NCBI GenBank assembly: GCA_028277645.1
Contig: JANQFV010000021.1
Span: 22,398-86,397 of the forward strand
Direction of reading: 5' to 3'
Source of the DNA: Phycisphaerae bacterium
Lineage (GTDB): Bacteria; Planctomycetota; Phycisphaerae; UBA1845; Fen-1342
DNA: 64,000 nt
Shown here: positions 1 through 8,289 of the stretch, in pieces
Layout of the letters: each line of letters opens with the position of its first letter
Position numbering within the stretch: position 1 is the first letter of the stretch
The notes under the pieces: generated by a model
Databases searched by the model: none
Told to the model about the DNA's origin: nothing
What the model saw: only the letters and a program-made list of their open reading frames with translations
Translations under genes and position numbers: made by a program

Positions 1-6
1 CCGGTG

Positions 7-2253
7 CTACTCTTCCTTGTTCGGAGCGAGGGCGAAGGCTCGGAGGTCGTAAGCGTCGTACGCGGAGATCGCGTGCCAGCCGTTGGTAGCCTTGGCCCAC
101 ACGCTGAGCGATTCGGCGAAGGCACCCTCGTCGCAGTTCTTCCCCAGCAGGGCGGTGACTGCGAAGTCGTTGGTGAAGTTACCGCTGCCATCACCCGCGT
201 ACGGGGATGCTGTCGTTGCTCCTACTTCCTGCCAACCGGATCCGGTGTTCGCCAGCCAGCCATAACCGCGTTTGATCTTGAACCAGAAGACGGCGTGGTC
301 GTCCGGTTGTTGTGCCTTGAAGGAGATGGTGACCACGTCACCGGCGTCGTAGCGCAGGAGCCCGCAAGTGCCAGCCGTCTCACTTCCGATGGCGGGTTCG
401 GCAATTGATGCCTTGCAGGCGCGGTTGTCGATGTGCAGGTGGAACACGAAACCGTTGTTGTCGATCTCGGCCGCGGTGGCGTTCCGAGCCTCAACCGTCT
501 CGCCATCGCTGGCGTATCCAGTGGGCACGATGAACTCGAACGTCCCCGGCCCCGGTGGAATGCGATTGACGTCCTCGTCGTAAACCTCGAGCTTGATTTC
601 GTACTTGCCGGCTGCGGCCGCCACTCCGCCGGGCAGGTCAAATGATCTTAGAAACCCACTGAAGATGTCGGCAAACCACTCGTCGATTGGCCATCTGGTC
701 GTGGCGTTCGAGTCCGAGGGGGCCGGTGGATCGTGCGGCTTGAACTCGTACAGCGGGATTCCCTTCACCACGGTTGGACCAAGCTTGTACGCGGGAAAGA
801 CGGGCGGCACGCCCGGGCGCTCTTCGACGTAGTGACGTACGACCGGCTCACTGAGATCGTGCCAGTTGCTGGTTCCGGCCTTGCGGTAGCGCCAGCGGTA
901 GTAGGCCGGCTTGTGCGCTCCCGTGAGCGGGATGTCGCTCGAGTGGCCGTGTCGGAACCCCAGGCGCGTGCCGGACGGACTGCCGAAGGGCGCATCCACG
1001 ATGCTGACGGGATTGCTGGCAGGACCGCGGTTGTAGTCCGTCTTTCCGTTGGACTTGATCCGGTAAAGCTGAGTGCCACCTACTGCAAAGGGCATCACCC
1101 ACCGCGTTACACCCGGCGGCGGGTTCACCGGTTGAGTGGGCACGCACGTTCTGGCCGCGGGATCCGTTACTTCCAGTACGACTTCGGTACCGCATTCGTA
1201 GTTCCAGTGGGTGTGGCAGGCCACGCCCGGGTTGTATACGACGTGTAGTGCGCCGTTGATGCACTGCCAGGCTTTGAAGTACAAGTCAGGCTTGTCGCCG
1301 AAACAGTGATACCAGATGGTCGTCTGGAAGCGGCCCTGCTCATCGGTGGGTGTACACGTGATCCAGTCCTTGTGGTAGTAGTGGCTCAACCACTTAAGCT
1401 GTGGCAGGCAGAGGACGTAAAGCAGCTTGCTCGCTACGCTCATCAGCGCCTGGCGCAGATGCGGGGCCGAGATAGCGTTGAACACCGGCTCGAGGTCGGT
1501 CCGGAGCTGGTGGCGCGGCAGCATGTCCTCGATTTTGGCCTCGAAGGAAGCCGCGGCGTGCTCATAGGGCGGCGGAGGTCCCGGCTGCGGATGGGGGCCG
1601 TCGGGCCAGGGCTCAGGCGGCCAGACGCGCGGCGGATGCTCATGTTCCAGTTTATCGAGCACGAACCGCAAGTCATTACGCAGGCGATACAATTCGTGCT
1701 CTGCCAGCTGCAAGATCACATACGGGAAGCTGTCCACCTCGTAGATGCAGACGCACGCACCACAGACACCAAGCTCTTTCGTCGTGCCGTCCGGCAACGT
1801 CAGACGCTTCACCAGGCGACCACGTACGACGCACGGGCACATGAGCCACTTCTTCCAGTCGGGCGGCAAAACCGCAATGTCAAGGTGCTCTTCTGCTGTG
1901 CGCAACCGAATCCGCTTCTCGTACGCACCTCGGCGGACCAGAGTGGACGGCAGCGGGGTCTTGCGCGGCCCTGCCTCCTTCGGCAGCATGTCGCGCATCC
2001 AGGCTGGAACCTCTTCCTCCTTCTCCGATAACGGTGGCCCGAACAAAATTCGCGCGGTGGTGCCCCGCAGTTCCTCGGGCAGTTTCAGTTTTACGGAATC
2101 TCCCTCCCAGGGAGCACACGTCACAAACTGTCCCGTCTGGTCAAACACGTACACCTGGAAGTTCGGTAGCTTCTCGTCTTCGATCTGTTCTAGTCGCACC
2201 GTGACTTTGAGGCGTAGGGGATCAGGTTTCTTCGATTCACTCGCACTATTCAC
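7..2253 (-). CDS. Large uncharacterised protein, 748 aa
   Basis: I do not recognise a family. The N-terminus (about residues 10-75) looks like a small beta-domain, and a Cys-rich stretch follows near residues 138-170 (MCPCVV, then CGACVC). A Pro-rich linker (PPEPWPDGPHPQPGPPPP) lies near 210-230, followed by a helical segment and then a long beta-rich C-terminal half rich in Trp, Tyr and Pro. No signal peptide or membrane segment is visible, so a cytoplasmic or non-classically exported protein is likely. The ATG at 2253 is the first in the frame and the stop is a TAG at 7-9, so the gene is complete. It stands alone, with 484 bp of non-coding DNA upstream. The gene is likely real because of its length and the absence of a better frame; its function is unknown. 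Confidence 0.8.
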   Translation of the reverse strand: MNSASESKKPDPLRLKVTVRLEQIEDEKLPNFQVYVFDQTGQFVTCAPWEGDSVKLKLPEELRGTTARILFGPPLSEKEEEVPAWMRDMLPKEAGPRKTPLPSTLVRRGAYEKRIRLRTAEEHLDIAVLPPDWKKWLMCPCVVRGRLVKRLTLPDGTTKELGVCGACVCIYEVDSFPYVILQLAEHELYRLRNDLRFVLDKLEHEHPPRVWPPEPWPDGPHPQPGPPPPYEHAAASFEAKIEDMLPRHQLRTDLEPVFNAISAPHLRQALMSVASKLLYVLCLPQLKWLSHYYHKDWITCTPTDEQGRFQTTIWYHCFGDKPDLYFKAWQCINGALHVVYNPGVACHTHWNYECGTEVVLEVTDPAARTCVPTQPVNPPPGVTRWVMPFAVGGTQLYRIKSNGKTDYNRGPASNPVSIVDAPFGSPSGTRLGFRHGHSSDIPLTGAHKPAYYRWRYRKAGTSNWHDLSEPVVRHYVEERPGVPPVFPAYKLGPTVVKGIPLYEFKPHDPPAPSDSNATTRWPIDEWFADIFSGFLRSFDLPGGVAAAAGKYEIKLEVYDEDVNRIPPGPGTFEFIVPTGYASDGETVEARNATAAEIDNNGFVFHLHIDNRACKASIAEPAIGSETAGTCGLLRYDAGDVVTISFKAQQPDDHAVFWFKIKRGYGWLANTGSGWQEVGATTASPYAGDGSGNFTNDFAVTALLGKNCDEGAFAESLSVWAKATNGWHAISAYDAYDLRAFALAPNKEE

Positions 2254-2737
2254 GGTAGTCTCCTATGTGCACTTTGAAGCCATTCAACTACTTCCAATTC
2301 GCAAAGCACGCATTGTGTGTAGATTCTGTAGCCTGCACCTCCTCTCAATCGATATGCCCCGCGGTGGCAGATTAGCCACCCAGCCGAACTTCCCTACGAT
2401 CATGATACTCCCGACCGAGGTCTTTCTGCAAAGGGTAATGCGCAATGCGTGGACGCACTGTCAATCGCGTCGTCGATCAACTGCGCCGGTCTCTCGATAC
2501 TTCGCAGATTGCGCATGACGTCCGTACGTTACGAACCTGACAAGAACGCAAGGTGCGCACGAGACTAAAACGTGCTACGCGGTGGTCGGATGTGCAACAC
2601 TCTTACTGGAAACCACGTAGTTGTGGGTTGTGAAGTCAGGTAGATCCGCTTGCCAATTGGTAGTGAAGATGTTGCGCGGCGTGAGCTAATGGAGGCTTGG
2701 AATCAGTAGTATGGCTTGTTCAGAACGGGGGTTAGGC
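2254..2737. other. Non-coding gap
   Basis: About 480 bp between the unknown 748-aa gene and mqnD, visibly less GC-rich than the surroundings. I see no convincing ORF, RNA gene or strong hairpin. It should hold the promoter of the leftward gene that starts at 2253. Confidence 0.5.
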
Positions 2738-3568
2738 TTAGATGAAGTCAACGACCGACGAGTCGGGAACAAGGCCCGCGGCGGCGCCGTCGCGTAGCAA
2801 TCGTCGGACGGCTTCGCGGCCGCGGTCGCCGTAGTCGAGCGTCCACTCATTGACGTACATGCCGACGAAGCGGTCGGCGAGTTGCTGGTCGAGCCCGCGG
2901 CCGAATTGCAGGGCGTACTTCACGGCTTCGTCACGGTTGTCCAGGCCGTATTGGATGCTCGCCCGGATGATGCGGGCGATCTCGCGGCAGTGATCGGGGC
3001 CGAGATCACGCCGAATCGCGTTTCCGCCGAGTGGGAGGGGCAGGCCGGTACGTTCCTTCCACCACACGCCGAGGTCGACGACCAGGTGCAGTCCGTGTTT
3101 TTCGTACGTGAGCTGACCTTCGTGAATCAGCAGGCCGGCGTCGACGCGGCCGGCGACCACCTCGTCCGGAATCTGGTCGAACATCACGACACGCGGCTCG
3201 AACGCGCCCTTGCCCAGCGCAAGCTGGAGCGTGAGGAAGGCTGTCGTCATCTTTCCGGGAATGCCGATGGTCATGCCCTTTAGCTCTTCCAGGGTCGTCG
3301 GCGAACGCGTGACGACCATCGGGCCGTAGTCGTCGCCCATGCTCGATCCGCAGGCGGTCAACGCATACCTGTCGGCGACGTGCGGGTAGGCGTGGATGCT
3401 GATCGCTGTGACTTCGTACTCGCCGCGCAAGGCGCGGTCGTTGAGCGACTGAATGTCCTCGAGAATGTGCTCAAACTGGTATGGTCCCGGGCCGACGCCG
3501 CCCTGGGACAGGCCGTAGAACATGAACGCGTCGTCAGGATCGGGGCTATGCGCGAGGCGAATGAGCAT
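2738..3568 (-). CDS. mqnD: 1,4-dihydroxy-6-naphthoate synthase (MqnD), futalosine menaquinone pathway
   Basis: MqnD converts cyclic de-hypoxanthine futalosine to 1,4-dihydroxy-6-naphthoate, a late step in the futalosine route to menaquinone. The family signature near the N-terminus is clear (LAHSPDPDDAFMFYGL), followed by the periplasmic-binding-protein-like fold: TAISIHAYP, GDDYGPMVV, a TIGIPG strand and LLIHEGQLTY. The predicted 276 residues match the family size. I chose the ATG at 3568 rather than the upstream one at 3640, because the conserved region starts right after it and the extra 24 residues are low-complexity Arg-rich sequence. An AGGAA-like site lies just upstream. No other mqn gene is in the window, so the pathway is dispersed. 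Identification is confident. Confidence 0.92.
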   Translation of the reverse strand: MLIRLAHSPDPDDAFMFYGLSQGGVGPGPYQFEHILEDIQSLNDRALRGEYEVTAISIHAYPHVADRYALTACGSSMGDDYGPMVVTRSPTTLEELKGMTIGIPGKMTTAFLTLQLALGKGAFEPRVVMFDQIPDEVVAGRVDAGLLIHEGQLTYEKHGLHLVVDLGVWWKERTGLPLPLGGNAIRRDLGPDHCREIARIIRASIQYGLDNRDEAVKYALQFGRGLDQQLADRFVGMYVNEWTLDYGDRGREAVRRLLRDGAAAGLVPDSSVVDFI

Positions 3569-3603
3569 GCGGGGTTCCTGGCGGCAACACGACGTACGTA
3601 AGC

Positions 3604-3666
3604 GGTGGAGCGGGCGTCTTACCCGCCGGGACAAGGTCACTCAGCGGGCGAGACGCCCGCTCCACC
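3604..3666. repeat. Long inverted repeat (hairpin) between dodecin and mqnD
   Basis: Arms 3604-3626 and 3644-3666 pair at 21 of 23 positions around a loop of about 17 nt (core GGAGCGGGCGTCT / AGACGCCCGCTCC). It lies downstream of the dodecin stop and upstream of the mqnD start, both leftward. It could end dodecin transcription, although there is no U-run, or it could be a mobile REP-like palindrome. Confidence 0.75.
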
Positions 3667-3693
3667 CAGGTGTGCTATTCGTGATCCACTATT

Positions 3694-3903
3694 TCAGGAC
3701 TCGTACTTGAACGACAGCGAGACCTTCGCGCGATACGCCACAACCTTGCCGTCCTCGATCTTCATGTCGAGGTCGCGCACTTCGGCGATCCGCAGATTCT
3801 TGAGCGTCTTGGACGCCTCTTCGACGGCGTTCTTGGCCGCTTTCTCCCACGAGTCCTTGCTGGTACCGACGAGCTCGATGACTTTGTAGACGCTGTCGCT
3901 CAT
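3694..3903 (-). CDS. Dodecin family flavin-binding protein
   Basis: Dodecins are very small proteins that assemble into hollow dodecamers and store or buffer flavins (FMN, riboflavin or lumichrome) in the cytoplasm; some bind CoA. The 69 residues match the family: a first strand VYKVIELVGTS, the helix around DSWEKAAKNAVEEA with Trp19 in the position of the flavin-stacking tryptophan, then RIAEVRDLDMKIEDG and a last strand ending in SFKYES. The ATG at 3903 was chosen over the longer frame because a good Shine-Dalgarno (AAGGAG) precedes it and the upstream residues do not fit. The gene is monocistronic, divergent from the PQQ operon, and followed by a large hairpin. Confidence 0.93.
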   Translation of the reverse strand: MSDSVYKVIELVGTSKDSWEKAAKNAVEEASKTLKNLRIAEVRDLDMKIEDGKVVAYRAKVSLSFKYES

Positions 3904-4097
3904 GAGAAGCTCCTTAGTATGTAACACTGGTCCGAATGGTGTCCGTCCAGACCGTAACTCAGAGCACTGTCCGCTGCAATAGTCGACGTGTTTGTGGCCG
4001 CGAGTAGCGGCTGCTGTGGATTTTTGTCGGCCCAGCTTCAATACTGCGCTCGTCGCACGTATGTTGAAATCGGACCCGGGTGAGGAACGCGAAACTC

Positions 4098-5729
4098 ATG
4101 TCGCATCGTCGCTTGCTGCTCGTCGTCTGCACAGTTGGTGCTGTTGCCGTGGGTGCTCTCGCACAGACGAGCGCGACGCAGCCGACTTCTGACTGGCCGG
4201 TTTGGGGGGGAAATACCGCTCGATCGGCCCAGTGTGTGGCGGGGAGTATCCCGCACGAGTGGGACGTACATGGCGGGCAGAACATCAAGTGGAAGGTGCG
4301 GCTGGGTTCGTACAGCTATGGCGGGCCGATCATCGCCGACGGTCGCATTTACGTCGGTACGAATAATGCTGCGGAACTGCGTCCCGGCATTGCGGGCGAC
4401 AAGGGCTGCCTGCTGTGCCTGAGCCAAGTCAACGGCAAGCTGCTCTGGCAGGCCACGCACGATAAGTTGCCCAGCGGACCGCCAAACGACTGGCCGGAGC
4501 AAGGCGTAGCGTCGTCGCCAGCGGTCGATGGCGAACGCGTGTACTACGTCAGCAACCGCTGCGAGCTGGTGTGTGCCGACGCCCGGGGTTTTCACGATGA
4601 CGAGAATGATGGGCCGCTGCGCGCCGAGAAGCTGCGCGACAAACTCGACGCCGACTTTGTCTGGATCCTGGATATGATGGGGGAGTTGGACGTCTACCCG
4701 CACAATTTGGCGGCGTGTGCGCCGGTAGTTGTCGGCGATCTTGTCTTCGTCTGCACAAGCAACGGCGTCAATGACGAGCATGATACGCCGCCGAAGCCGG
4801 ACGCTCCGTCGTTCATCGCCGTCAACAAACACACGGGCAAGGTCGTCTGGAAACGCAACGACCCCGGCCGCGACATTCTGCACGGGCAATGGTCCTCGCC
4901 CGCGGTGGCTGTGATCGACGGCGTAACCCAGGCGATCTTTGGCGGCGGCGACGGCGTGTGTTACAGCTTTGCCGCCGAGACAGGGAAGTTGCTGTGGCGG
5001 TTCGACCTGAATCCCAAGGATGCCGTGTGGGAAGAAGCCGGCACGGGAACGAAGACCGCGATCGTCGCTACACCGGTGATTGCGGGGAACACGGTGTATC
5101 TTGCTGTCGGTGACGATCCGGAGCACGCCCTCGCGCCGGGCCATTTCTACGCGATCGATGCCACCAAACGCGGTGATATCACGCAGTCGGGCCGCCTCTG
5201 GCACGTGGGCGAAGAATTCAGCCGGACCATCGCGAGTGTGGCGGTCGCCGACGGGCTCGTGTACGCCACCGATCTGGACGGCTACCTGTCGTGCTTCGAT
5301 GCCAAGACCGGTAAGCGGCACTGGCGGTACGACATGGAGGCTTCGGTGTGGGGTTCGCCGGCGGTGATCGACGGCAAGGTCATGCTCGGCAACACCGACG
5401 GCGAGCTCATCGTGCTCAAGCACGGCAAGGAGCTCGAAGAGCTCGCCCGCAACGACATGCGCCAGCCGATCTACACCACGCCCGTAGGCGTCGGCGACAC
5501 GCTCTACATCGTGACGCAGAGGACGTTGTATGCGATAGCGGCGGGTAATGCGCAAAGTGCCGGAACTCCCCTCCCTAACAGGGAGGGGCTGGGGGAGGGT
5601 GGGGCGTGTGAACTTCTGATGGTTTACCCCCCTGTGGTCCCCCCTGAGAGGGGGGACGGTGCGGGCGCACGCTCCGGCGTCGGAGGGGAGTATGTCGATG
5701 ACTCAGGCCTCCTGGACGGGACCGGGTAG
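4098..5729 (+). CDS. Exported PQQ-like beta-propeller protein
   Basis: A secreted or periplasmic protein with a signal peptide (MSHRRLLLVVCTVGAVAVGALAQ) and an eight-bladed-type PQQ-like/BamB-like repeat fold. Recurrent blades show the pattern G-x-hydrophobic-YVG / D-x-x-TGK-x-x-W (NKHTGKVVWKRND, DAKTGKRHWRYD, AAETGKLLWRFD). Such propellers often act as scaffolds, and cofactor binding cannot be assumed. I prefer the ATG at 4098 to a GTG at 4080 because the signal peptide starts there. The recognisable propeller ends near residue 484 (TLYAIAAG). The last 55-60 residues are translated from hairpin or G-rich repeat DNA and are probably an acquired tail. It is the first gene of an apparent operon with the next two genes. 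The substrate or partner is unknown. Confidence 0.85.
   Translation: MSHRRLLLVVCTVGAVAVGALAQTSATQPTSDWPVWGGNTARSAQCVAGSIPHEWDVHGGQNIKWKVRLGSYSYGGPIIADGRIYVGTNNAAELRPGIAGDKGCLLCLSQVNGKLLWQATHDKLPSGPPNDWPEQGVASSPAVDGERVYYVSNRCELVCADARGFHDDENDGPLRAEKLRDKLDADFVWILDMMGELDVYPHNLAACAPVVVGDLVFVCTSNGVNDEHDTPPKPDAPSFIAVNKHTGKVVWKRNDPGRDILHGQWSSPAVAVIDGVTQAIFGGGDGVCYSFAAETGKLLWRFDLNPKDAVWEEAGTGTKTAIVATPVIAGNTVYLAVGDDPEHALAPGHFYAIDATKRGDITQSGRLWHVGEEFSRTIASVAVADGLVYATDLDGYLSCFDAKTGKRHWRYDMEASVWGSPAVIDGKVMLGNTDGELIVLKHGKELEELARNDMRQPIYTTPVGVGDTLYIVTQRTLYAIAAGNAQSAGTPLPNREGLGEGGACELLMVYPPVVPPERGDGAGARSGVGGEYVDDSGLLDGTG
5568..5656. repeat. Two G/C-rich hairpins and a G-quadruplex-like tract
   Basis: The first hairpin has a perfect 9-bp stem (CCCCTCCCT 5568-5576, AGGGAGGGG 5580-5588). 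It runs into a four-tract G-rich stretch ending near 5599 that fits a G-quadruplex pattern. A second hairpin has a perfect 7-bp stem (TCCCCCC 5638-5644, GGGGGGA 5650-5656). The first is an inverted relative of the element at 26879-26911. Both are translated as the tail of the upstream PQQ protein. Confidence 0.8.
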
Positions 5730-5751
5730 GCAATGTGAAATGAGGTACATG

Positions 5752-7050
5752 ATGCGCAGAGACTCATGGTGCGCGGTCGCGGCGCTCACGCTCGTGACGT
5801 TCGGAAGTGCGACGACGACGGCGCAGTGGACGCAGTGGGGCGGGCCGAATCGCGATTTCACGTGTGCGGTCGGCAAGCTCGCTGACACGTGGCCGGACGA
5901 TGGACCGCCAGTGGTTTGGAGCCATTCATTCGCGAGCGGGCATTCGACCATCATCGTCGACGGCGAACGGCTGTACACGATGTGTCGCCGCGGCGATCAG
6001 GATGCGATCGTTGCGCTGAATATCGCAGACGGCGAGATCGTGTGGGAGACGCGTTACGACGCGCCGACCGTGGAAGGCATGCAGCTCGAATTCGGCCCCG
6101 GGCCGCATTCGACGCCGTTGATCGTGGGTGATCGGCTGTTCGCCGTCGGGGCAATGGTCTACTTTCACTGCCTCGACAAGCACGACGGCAAGATTCTGTG
6201 GGCGAAGCAGCTCGCAGACGAGCTCAACGCCAGCAACATGCGCCGCGGCTATGGGGCGAGCCCGATCGCTTACAACGATCTGGTCATCCTCAACACCGGC
6301 GGCGGCGAAGCGGGTCTGACCGCGTTTCGGCAGGACACCGGCGAGATCGCGTGGCAGAGCGAGACGTTTGGACCGGGCTACTCGTCGCCCGTGCTCGTGC
6401 GATTCAACGAAGAAGATCATCTGGTGGTCGCACTCGGCCCCGATCGGCTGGGCATCGACCCTGCGACCGGCAAGACGCGGTGGCGGACGACGGTCGATAG
6501 CCAGTCGTTCGGCATCATGGCCACGCCGCTGTGGATCCCGCCGAACAAGCTGTTCTGCTCGGCGGGCTATGGCGGCGGCAGCCGGTTGTTCGAGCTCAAG
6601 CACGCGGACGGTGAGTACACGCTCGAAGAGCTGTGGCACTACCGCAAGATGCAGGTCGTACACGGCACGATGGCGCGCGTGGACAACATCATCTACGGAT
6701 CGAGCCACGGGAGTTTCGGGCCGGCATTCCTCATGGGGATCAACCTCGACAAGGGTAAGCCCATCTGGCGGAAGCGCGGCGTCGCGAAAGCGAACGTGCT
6801 GCACGCCGACGGCCACCTGCTGATCCTCGACGAGCAGGGCTACCTGATACTCGCGACACCGCACGAGAAGGGTATCGACATCCACGCCAAGGCGAAGGTG
6901 CTGGAGGAGAAGTCGTGGACCGCACCGACGTTGATCGGCACGCGGCTCTACCTGCGGGACAACCACACGATCAAGTGCCTCGACCTGGGGCAGGAGAAGA
7001 TCACCACAGAGGCACAGAGGCACAGAGAAGAAGTGGGGGTGAAATCATGA
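5752..7050 (+). CDS. Exported PQQ-like beta-propeller protein (second copy)
   Basis: The second PQQ-like propeller of the operon, 432 residues. It has an N-terminal signal sequence (RRDSWCAVAALTLVTFGSATTTAQ) followed by WTQWGGPNRD, the typical opening of planctomycete PQQ-repeat proteins. Blade motifs include LNIADGEIVWETRYD, DKHDGKILWAKQL, RQDTGEIAWQSETFG and IDPATGKTRW. Starts at 5740, 5749 and 5752 are all possible; the GAGG at 5742-5745 is best spaced for 5752. The last dozen residues (TTEAQRHREE) come from a repeat arm at 7003-7027. The stop overlaps the next start as ATGA, which suggests translational coupling. It probably works with its neighbours in the periplasm, and no enzymatic activity can be assigned from sequence. 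Confidence 0.86.
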   Translation: MRRDSWCAVAALTLVTFGSATTTAQWTQWGGPNRDFTCAVGKLADTWPDDGPPVVWSHSFASGHSTIIVDGERLYTMCRRGDQDAIVALNIADGEIVWETRYDAPTVEGMQLEFGPGPHSTPLIVGDRLFAVGAMVYFHCLDKHDGKILWAKQLADELNASNMRRGYGASPIAYNDLVILNTGGGEAGLTAFRQDTGEIAWQSETFGPGYSSPVLVRFNEEDHLVVALGPDRLGIDPATGKTRWRTTVDSQSFGIMATPLWIPPNKLFCSAGYGGGSRLFELKHADGEYTLEELWHYRKMQVVHGTMARVDNIIYGSSHGSFGPAFLMGINLDKGKPIWRKRGVAKANVLHADGHLLILDEQGYLILATPHEKGIDIHAKAKVLEEKSWTAPTLIGTRLYLRDNHTIKCLDLGQEKITTEAQRHREEVGVKS

Positions 7051-7140
7051 ATACAGCGGACAACTTCAAGCATGCGCGGTGTGGCGCGATGAAAGCAAAG
7101 AACACAAGTTTTAACCTCTGTGCCTCTGTGTCTCTGTGGT
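7003..7140. repeat. Inverted CACAGAGG repeat pair enclosing a start codon
   Basis: The left arm at 7003-7027 and right arm at 7116-7140 are reverse complements at 24 of 25 positions, each made of short iterations of CACAGAGG. The 88-nt loop holds the ATGA stop/start overlap of the second propeller gene and the YceI gene. The left arm codes the end of one protein and the right arm the hydrophobic core of the next protein's signal peptide. Confidence 0.88.
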
Positions 7141-8276
7141 TAATCCTCTTCTCCGGAGGCGCGGGAGCGTACGCCGACGAGGTGCCGCCGCGGGCGCTCA
7201 GCGGACAGACGTTGGACGTGCCGGCGGCCCAGCTCGAGTCGGGCGAGGTGTACCACATTACGCCGATGGTCTGCACGCAGCTCGTGTGGACGTCAGAAAC
7301 GCCGCTGCTGCGTGTAGTGGCGACGTGCAATCGCGTGGTCGGCTACGTGGTTGCGCCGTTTGACATTGAGGAGGGGGATTCGCCGCTGCTGGCTGGAGCC
7401 TGGCGGGTGCCGGTGGCGTCGTTCCGCACCGGGCTGCCTGAGCGGGATGCGGAGTTTCACGGTGAGCAGGCGCTCAATGTCGCCGAACACCCAGAGATTA
7501 CGTTCCTGATCACGGATGTGCGGGACACAGAGCAGGCCAGCGAAGAGGGCGAACGGCTGGCGTATTCCCTCACGGTCGACTGCGAGGTGACGGTCAAGGA
7601 GACGACGGCCACGGTCAGCATGCCGATGACGTGGACGTTGCAGCCGTTTACTTGGGGCACGATGCAGCTCAACCTGGGCGACTTCGTTGTGCTGCGCGGG
7701 TCGTTCGAGGTGCCGGTCGAGACGCTGGGGCTACCGGCGCCCGACGAACGCTCACGCGATGCGAGCGCCGCGATGATCCGGTTCGACCTCGCTTTCCTGT
7801 GCAGCACGGTCCGGCCGGACAAGAACATCGACCCGCGTGTGAAGCACGAGGACTACTACAAGCTGCTGAAGTTCCTCACGCTCGTACGCGACTTCAACGA
7901 TCCCGAAGCGGGGTACAGGTTCGGCCGGGAGTATGCGCAGGAGATCTGGAATGACGGCCCGGCGTTGAACCGATTGGCGTGGAGCGTGCTCGATGAGGCG
8001 GATATCGAGCGGCGTGACATGGCGTTTGTCGAGAAGGTCGTCAAACGCGCGAACGAGTTGCTGAAGGGCGAACATGCCGACACGTTGCACACGCTGGCCC
8101 GCTGGCATTACGAGCGCGGCGAGTTGGAAAATGCGGTGAAGTTCGCGCGAAAGGCCTGCGAGCATCTTGAAGGGCTGGCACCGTACGAGGCGGCCCCGAT
8201 TCGGCAGGCGCTGGAGTCTTATCAGGCTGAGTTGAAGGCGCGTGAAGACGGCGCCAAACAGGAGTCTGACGAGTAG
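7047..8276 (+). CDS. Exported YceI-domain protein with C-terminal TPR-like region
   Basis: 409 residues. A signal peptide (hydrophobic core LCASVSLWLILFSGGAGAYA) is followed by a YceI-like domain at about 45-245. Its features are WRVPVASFRTGLPERDAEFHGEQALNV, LN-EHPEITFLITDV, and a later VPVETLGL strand that fits the YceI lipocalin-like fold, which binds isoprenoid or other amphiphilic ligands in characterised members. The C-terminal part (about 260-400) is helical, with a tetratricopeptide-like stretch (LHTLARWHYERGELENAVKFARKACEH). The ATG at 7047 overlaps the previous stop, so the gene is coupled to the PQQ propellers; a second Met at 7089 is possible. YceI joined to TPR helices is not the usual single-domain form. 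The ligand is unknown. Confidence 0.85.
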   Translation: MNTADNFKHARCGAMKAKNTSFNLCASVSLWLILFSGGAGAYADEVPPRALSGQTLDVPAAQLESGEVYHITPMVCTQLVWTSETPLLRVVATCNRVVGYVVAPFDIEEGDSPLLAGAWRVPVASFRTGLPERDAEFHGEQALNVAEHPEITFLITDVRDTEQASEEGERLAYSLTVDCEVTVKETTATVSMPMTWTLQPFTWGTMQLNLGDFVVLRGSFEVPVETLGLPAPDERSRDASAAMIRFDLAFLCSTVRPDKNIDPRVKHEDYYKLLKFLTLVRDFNDPEAGYRFGREYAQEIWNDGPALNRLAWSVLDEADIERRDMAFVEKVVKRANELLKGEHADTLHTLARWHYERGELENAVKFARKACEHLEGLAPYEAAPIRQALESYQAELKAREDGAKQESDE

Positions 8277-8289
8277 CGTTGTCGGCAGG

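Noticed and set aside
1745-2518. A 257-codon rightward frame across the start of the 748-aa gene
   Set aside because: Ser/Arg-rich shadow sequence with no homology-like features and no ribosome site.
4038-5555. A 505-codon leftward frame opposite the PQQ gene
   Set aside because: Shadow of the first PQQ propeller gene.
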